From Microbacterium sp. Bi121 (GTDB lineage Bacteria; Actinomycetota; Actinomycetes; Actinomycetales; Microbacteriaceae): DNA of 64,000 nucleotides. The stretch spans positions 512,309-576,308 of the forward strand of contig NZ_CAKKLJ010000001.1 of assembly GCF_918698005.1 (NCBI RefSeq). Direction: 5' to 3'. The first letter of the stretch is position 1, and every line of letters begins with the position of its first letter. Of the stretch, positions 60,079-64,000 are shown piece after piece. The notes beneath the pieces were generated by a model, which did not search any database, was not told where the DNA came from, and saw nothing but the letters and a program-made list of their open reading frames with translations. The position numbers and the translations under genes are program-made.

Positions 60079-61097
60079 CCGACACGATCGAAGTCAGCGC
60101 GCTGCACAAGCGGTACGGGCACAACGTCGCCCTGCACGAGCTCGATCTGCGCGTGCGACCGGGCACGGTGTTCGGCCTGATCGGCCCGAACGGCGCCGGC
60201 AAGACCACGACGCTCCGCACCCTGCTCGACATCATCCGGCCCTCGTCCGGCACCGTTCGGGTGCTCGGCGAGGACCCGCGCCGCGGTGGACCGGCGCTGC
60301 GGCGGAGGATCGGCTACGTCCCCGGTGAGCTGCACCTCGAGGGGCGCGCCAGCGGACATCGGCTGCTCGCGTTCTACGCCGAGGTGTCCGGAAGCACCGG
60401 GTCGTCGGGACCCGTTCTCGGCACGGCACGCGACCTCGCCGATCGACTCGGCGTCGACCTGAATCGCCCTGTGCGGACGCTCTCGAAGGGCAACAAGCAG
60501 AAGGTCGGCCTGATCCAGGCGTTCATGCATCGGCCGGAGCTGCTGATCCTCGACGAGCCGACCAGCGGCCTCGACCCGCTCATGCAGCGCGAGTTCCTGG
60601 CGATGGTGCGCGAGGCCCGCGACGCCGGGCAGACCGTGCTGTTGAGCTCGCACGTGCTCAGCGAGATCCAGCAGACCGCCGATGAGGTCGCCGTGCTCGC
60701 TGCCGGGCGGATCGTCGCCGACGGAGACGTCGCCTCGCTGCGCCTGGGCTCGGTGCGCCGCATACGCGTGCGCATCGGGGGAGCGGATGCCGCCGCTGCG
60801 CACGCCGCATTCGAGCGCATCCCCGGAATAGCGGGTGTGGATGCCTCGTCCGCTGCCGATGCGTCGGGCGGCGTCCAGGTCGCCGCGACGATCGAGGGCG
60901 CGATCGATCCGTTCGTGAAGGCGCTCGCGCAGTACGAGGTGCAGGACCTGACCGTCGAGGAACCGGATCTCGAGGAGTCGGTGCTGCGGCTGTACGGGAA
61001 TCCTTCGCCCGCGTCGGCGACGGCGCCCACGTCGGCCCCCACGCGACGACCGCGACGATCGCGCGGCCGCGACGGACGGGAGGGCGATCGTGGGTAG
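60075..61097 (+). CDS. ABC transporter ATP-binding protein (DrrA/CcmA type)
   Basis: A 340-residue exporter ATPase: Walker A GPNGAGKTTTLR, signature TLSKGNKQKVGLIQAF, Walker B LLILDEPTSGLDPLMQ, switch SSHVLSEIQQT. An extra C-terminal domain of about 110 residues ends in an Arg/Ser/Thr-rich low-complexity tail, like DrrA/daunorubicin-type exporters. Overlaps the TetR gene and the permease gene. Confidence 0.93.
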   Translation: MTDTIEVSALHKRYGHNVALHELDLRVRPGTVFGLIGPNGAGKTTTLRTLLDIIRPSSGTVRVLGEDPRRGGPALRRRIGYVPGELHLEGRASGHRLLAFYAEVSGSTGSSGPVLGTARDLADRLGVDLNRPVRTLSKGNKQKVGLIQAFMHRPELLILDEPTSGLDPLMQREFLAMVREARDAGQTVLLSSHVLSEIQQTADEVAVLAAGRIVADGDVASLRLGSVRRIRVRIGGADAAAAHAAFERIPGIAGVDASSAADASGGVQVAATIEGAIDPFVKALAQYEVQDLTVEEPDLEESVLRLYGNPSPASATAPTSAPTRRPRRSRGRDGREGDRG

Positions 61098-61887
61098 CAT
61101 CCTGCCGGTGTTCCGGCGCAGCATCCGCGAATCCTGGCGCAGCGTTCTCGGCTGGACCATCGGCATCGCGGCCGTCCTGTCCCTCTACCTGCCGCTGTAC
61201 CCGAGCCTCGGCGGCAGCGACCAGCTGCAGGGCCTGATCGACGCGATGCCGAAGCAGCTCGTCGAGACCCTCGGCTACGACCAGATCGCCAGCGGCGCCG
61301 GGTACACCGAGAGCACGTTCTACGGACTCATGGGCTTCCTGCTGCTGACGATCACCGCCGTCCTCTGGGGATCGGCCCTGGCCGCCTCCGAGGAGAGCGG
61401 GCGCGCCGAACTCGACCTCGCGCACGGCATCGGACGCAGCCAGTACGCACTCGAGACCGCGCTGTCAGTGCTCGTGCGGCTGCTCTGGCTCGGCGCCTTC
61501 GCCGGACTCGTGATCTGGGCGATGAACGGCCCGGCCGAGCTCGAGCTCGAACCCGTGCGGATCATCGGCGCAAGCGCGGCTCTCACCGGGCTCGCGTTCC
61601 TCACCGCCGCAGCGGCGCTGCTCGCGGGAGCCGCGACGGGGCGCCGAGCCTGGGCCACGGGCATCGGTGCGGGCATCGCTGTGCTCGGGTACATCCTGCA
61701 CGCGCTCACGAAGCAGTCGGACGACCTCGAATGGCTGAACGCCGTGTCACCGTACTCGTGGGTGTTCGGGCAGTCGCCGCTCGCCGACGGCGTCGACCTG
61801 GGCGGACTTGCGCTCACCTGGGGCGTCGGGCTAGTGCTCGCTGCGGCATCTGCCCTCGCGTTGCGCGGCCGCGACCTGCGCGGCTGA
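61090..61887 (+). CDS. ABC transporter permease
   Basis: A 265-residue membrane protein with about six spans, from GTG 61090, overlapping the ATPase by 8 bp. SILPVFRRSIRESWRSVLGWTIGIAAVLSLYLPLYPSLG and YGLMGFLLLTITAVLWGSALAASEESGRAELDLAHGIGRSQYALETALSVLVRLLWL are ABC-2-like exporter permease segments. Partner of the preceding ATPase, probably for drugs or cell-envelope compounds. Confidence 0.88.
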   Translation: MGSILPVFRRSIRESWRSVLGWTIGIAAVLSLYLPLYPSLGGSDQLQGLIDAMPKQLVETLGYDQIASGAGYTESTFYGLMGFLLLTITAVLWGSALAASEESGRAELDLAHGIGRSQYALETALSVLVRLLWLGAFAGLVIWAMNGPAELELEPVRIIGASAALTGLAFLTAAAALLAGAATGRRAWATGIGAGIAVLGYILHALTKQSDDLEWLNAVSPYSWVFGQSPLADGVDLGGLALTWGVGLVLAAASALALRGRDLRG

Positions 61888-61910
61888 TTCCGGTACCGCC
61901 CGGCGGGGTG

Positions 61911-61964
61911 TTGACACCTCCGAGGTTAGGTGGTTAGTTGGTCGAGTAAGTAACCAACTGACCA
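61911..61964 (+). promoter_or_regulatory. promoter with GntR/YtrA operator
   Basis: TTGACA (61911-61916) and TTAGTT (61934-61939) with 17-bp spacing. TGGTTAGTTGGT (61931-61942) and ACCAACTGACCA (61953-61964) form 12-bp arms with 11 matches around 10 bp, overlapping the -10. The best operator for the following GntR gene. Confidence 0.7.
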
Positions 61965-61976
61965 TCCGGAGGCATC

Positions 61977-62384
61977 GTGATCGAAGAAGGCAAGGCACTC
62001 TTCATCCAGATCGCCGAGCAGATCGAGGACCAGATCCTCGACGGCTCGCTGGAGGAGGAGTCCAAGGCGCCCTCCACCAACGAGCTCGCCGCCTTCTACC
62101 GCATCAACCCCGCCACCGCCGCGAAGGGAGTCGCGATGCTCACCGAAAAGGGCGTGCTGTACAAGCAGCGCGGAATCGGCATGTTCGTCGCCACCGGTGC
62201 CCGGCAGACGCTGCTCACCGAGCGGCGCTCCGCCTTCGCCGACCGCTACATCGACCCACTCCTCACCGAGGCCCGCACGCTCGGGCTCGGCACCGACGAC
62301 CTCACTGCCCTGCTGCGCGAACGCGCGACGGCTGCGGCATCCATCACCGCGTCATCCGCAGAATCTGAAGGGAAGCCCGCATGA
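61977..62384 (+). CDS. GntR family regulator (YtrA-type)
   Basis: A 135-residue regulator from GTG 61977 with GGAGG five bases upstream. GKALFIQIAEQIEDQILDGSLEEESKAPSTNELAAFYRINPATAAKGVAMLTEKGVLYKQRGIGMFVATG is a GntR HTH, followed only by a short tail, typical of YtrA. It is the first gene of a GntR-ATPase-permease operon, overlapping the ATPase by 4 bp. Controls the ABC pair. Confidence 0.93.
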   Translation: MIEEGKALFIQIAEQIEDQILDGSLEEESKAPSTNELAAFYRINPATAAKGVAMLTEKGVLYKQRGIGMFVATGARQTLLTERRSAFADRYIDPLLTEARTLGLGTDDLTALLRERATAAASITASSAESEGKPA

Positions 62385-63295
62385 CCGCCGTCATCGAGGT
62401 GCAGAACCTCACCAAGCACTACAAAGACACCAACGCGCTCGACAACGTCACGCTCAGCATCGAGGGCGGCGCGATCTACGGACTGCTCGGCCGCAACGGC
62501 GCCGGCAAGACCACGCTCATGTCGATCCTCACGGCCCAGAACTTCGCGACCTCCGGCGACGTGCGCGTCTTCGGTGAGCACCCGTACGAGAACTCCCGGG
62601 TGCTCAGCCGGATGTGCTTCGTCCGCGAGAGCCAGAAGTATCCGGATGACGCGACTCCGCGCCACGCATTCAAAGCCGCGAGCCTGTTCTTCACGAACTG
62701 GGATCAGGCGCTCGCCGATCGCCTGATCGACGACTTCCAGCTGCCGATGAAGCAGACGATCAAGAAGCTCTCCCGCGGGCAGCTCTCGGCCGTCGGCGTC
62801 ATCATCGGCCTCGCCTCGCGCGCCGAGCTCACGTTCTTCGACGAGCCGTACCTGGGCCTGGATGCCGTCGCCAGACAGATCTTCTACGACCGGCTGATCG
62901 AGGACTACGCGGAGCATCCGCGCACGATCATCCTCTCGTCGCACCTGATCGACGAAGTCTCGAACCTCATCGAACGCGTGATCGTGATCGACAACGGCAA
63001 GATCCTCGTGAACGAGGAGACGGATGCCATGCGCGACCGAGCCGTCACCGTCGTGGGCGATGCGGCGAAGGTCGACGCCTGGGCCTCTGGCCGGGAGGTC
63101 CTCCACCGCGAGGAGCTCGGGCGGGTGGCATCCATCACCGTTCTCGGTCACCTCTCAGCCGACGAGCGGGCAGGGGTCGCGGCATCCGGTCTCGATCTCG
63201 CGCCGGTGTCGCTGCAGCAGCTCATCGTCCGTCTCACGCAGAAGGCCAGCGCGGACAGCGCGGCGCCAACGCACGAAAGCCAGGAGGTCCGCTGA
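62381..63295 (+). CDS. ABC transporter ATP-binding protein
   Basis: A 304-residue ATPase. Walker A LLGRNGAGKTTLMSIL, signature KKLSRGQLSAVGVIIGLASRAEL, Walker B LTFFDEPYLGLDA, switch SSHLIDEVSNL. The ending Ala/Ser-rich segment differs from most. With the GntR regulator and permease it forms a YtrBCD-type system, often cell-envelope stress related. Confidence 0.93.
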   Translation: MTAVIEVQNLTKHYKDTNALDNVTLSIEGGAIYGLLGRNGAGKTTLMSILTAQNFATSGDVRVFGEHPYENSRVLSRMCFVRESQKYPDDATPRHAFKAASLFFTNWDQALADRLIDDFQLPMKQTIKKLSRGQLSAVGVIIGLASRAELTFFDEPYLGLDAVARQIFYDRLIEDYAEHPRTIILSSHLIDEVSNLIERVIVIDNGKILVNEETDAMRDRAVTVVGDAAKVDAWASGREVLHREELGRVASITVLGHLSADERAGVAASGLDLAPVSLQQLIVRLTQKASADSAAPTHESQEVR

Positions 63296-63981
63296 TGTCC
63301 CGCACGCTCAACGTCGTCCGTCTGCAACTGATCAACAAGCAGACCTTCATCTGGGTGCCGCTGATCGTCCTCGGCGCAGCGGTGCTGATGTCGGTCCTCA
63401 TCTACGCGATGATCCCCGGCAATGAGCCGAAGTACGGCGGCGGCGGGCAGGCCCCGCTCTGGGTGTTCTTCGCCGTCGGGCTGTCGGCGATGACCCTGAC
63501 CTTCCCGTTCTCGCAGGCCATGAGCATCACCCGACGGGAGTTCTTCGTCGGCACCATGATCACCGCGATCCTCGGCAGCGTCTTCATGGGGGTGCTTTTC
63601 CTCATCGGCGGCGCCATCGAGATGCTCACCGACGGCTACGGCATCAACGGCTACGTCTTCCACCTGCCGTGGCTGTGGGAGGCCGGTCCGCTCGGGGCCT
63701 TCATCGTCTACTTCACCCTCGCACTGTTCTTCTTCGTCGTAGGCTTCACCGGCGCGACGATCTACAAGAGCTGGGGACCGGTCGTCGTCACCGTCGTGGG
63801 CATCGGGCTCGCGCTCGTGCTGATCGGACTGGTGTTCCTCGTGACGCGGCTCGAGATCTGGGATCAGGTCTGGCAGAGCGTCGGCGACCTCGGCGCTCTC
63901 GGCCTCGCGCTGTGGGGACTGATCGTCGTCGCCGTGCTTTCGCTGGTGTCGTTCCTGGCGTTCCGCCGGGCGAAGCCGTAG
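63295..63981 (+). CDS. ABC transporter membrane protein
   Basis: A 228-residue membrane protein with six predicted spans: TFIWVPLIVLGAAVLMSVLIYAMIPG, APLWVFFAVGLSAMTLTFPFSQAMSITRREFFVGTMITAILGSVFMGVLFLIGG, LGAFIVYFTLALFFFVVGFTGATIYKSWGPVVVTVVGIGLALVLIGLVF and a final LGLALWGLIVVAVLSLVSFLAF. Its start overlaps the ATPase stop by 1 bp. ABC-2-type permease of the YtrA-controlled operon. Confidence 0.88.
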   Translation: MSRTLNVVRLQLINKQTFIWVPLIVLGAAVLMSVLIYAMIPGNEPKYGGGGQAPLWVFFAVGLSAMTLTFPFSQAMSITRREFFVGTMITAILGSVFMGVLFLIGGAIEMLTDGYGINGYVFHLPWLWEAGPLGAFIVYFTLALFFFVVGFTGATIYKSWGPVVVTVVGIGLALVLIGLVFLVTRLEIWDQVWQSVGDLGALGLALWGLIVVAVLSLVSFLAFRRAKP

Positions 63982-64000
63982 GGCTCGCTCTTCATCGCCC

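Noticed and set aside
1..64000. tRNA, rRNA, integrase, insertion sequence or prophage
   Set aside because: No such feature was recognised on either strand. Intergenic gaps are short and no transposase or integrase motif appears.

Overview
The window is about 68-70 % G+C, with actinobacterial features: GTG and leaderless-looking starts, -10 boxes such as TAGACT, mycobacterial-type LigB ligase, a DUF222/HNH protein and a BioQ-like TetR next to bioY. Gene content and intergenic repeats fit a Microbacteriaceae genome, most likely Microbacterium (inference, no search was run). I see no rRNA, tRNA, CRISPR array, transposase or integrase. No gene-free stretch exceeds 300 bp.

Layout. 1-4.25 kb is an accessory, defence-like block: a C5-cytosine DNA methyltransferase cut by the window edge, a small unknown ORF, a MazG-type pyrophosphohydrolase overlapping a GIY-YIG/DUF2075 helicase fusion, a small Cys/His protein and a VapC toxin remnant beside a strong hairpin. 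An HNH endonuclease follows at 5 kb. 5.4-9.3 kb has a TetR-SDR pair with a palindromic operator, a short BKACE-type protein, a DUF2188 protein and a zinc alcohol dehydrogenase.

9.4-21.9 kb is a catabolic region on the minus strand with a divergent IclR regulator at its head: a Fae-family protein, a 3-hydroxyisobutyrate-dehydrogenase-like enzyme, a semialdehyde dehydrogenase, an SDR, an AGPS-like FAD oxidase and an FGGY kinase. A quaternary-amine type ABC importer and an enolase-superfamily enzyme follow. Together they look like uptake plus oxidation of an unidentified, possibly methylated or quaternary-ammonium polyol-like substrate.

21.9-29.1 kb holds ligB, a stress flavin-binding protein, a membrane protein, the DUF222/HNH protein, a large unknown coiled-coil protein, tandem and palindromic repeats and a truncated deaminase. 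29.2-40.3 kb is a LacI-controlled sugar locus: ROK kinase, mannose-6-phosphate isomerase-like protein, ABC sugar importer, glycosidase, secreted beta-propeller protein and SGNH hydrolase. A near-perfect palindrome overlaps the promoter.

40.4-53 kb contains the BioQ-like/bioY pair with three phased operators, MerR and WYL regulators with palindromes, purL, small proteins, SDRs, an XRE regulator and gnd. 53-58 kb has a lipase-maturation-factor family protein and a second glycine-betaine ABC system. 58-64 kb has an rRNA-methyltransferase-like gene, a TetR-controlled ABC exporter and a GntR(YtrA)-type ABC operon.

Two cross-cutting observations stand out. Short palindromic repeat elements lie between genes and, in two cases, apparently inside reading frames (ROK kinase and methyltransferase). 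The hexamer GGATGC/GCATCC is strikingly over-represented throughout.
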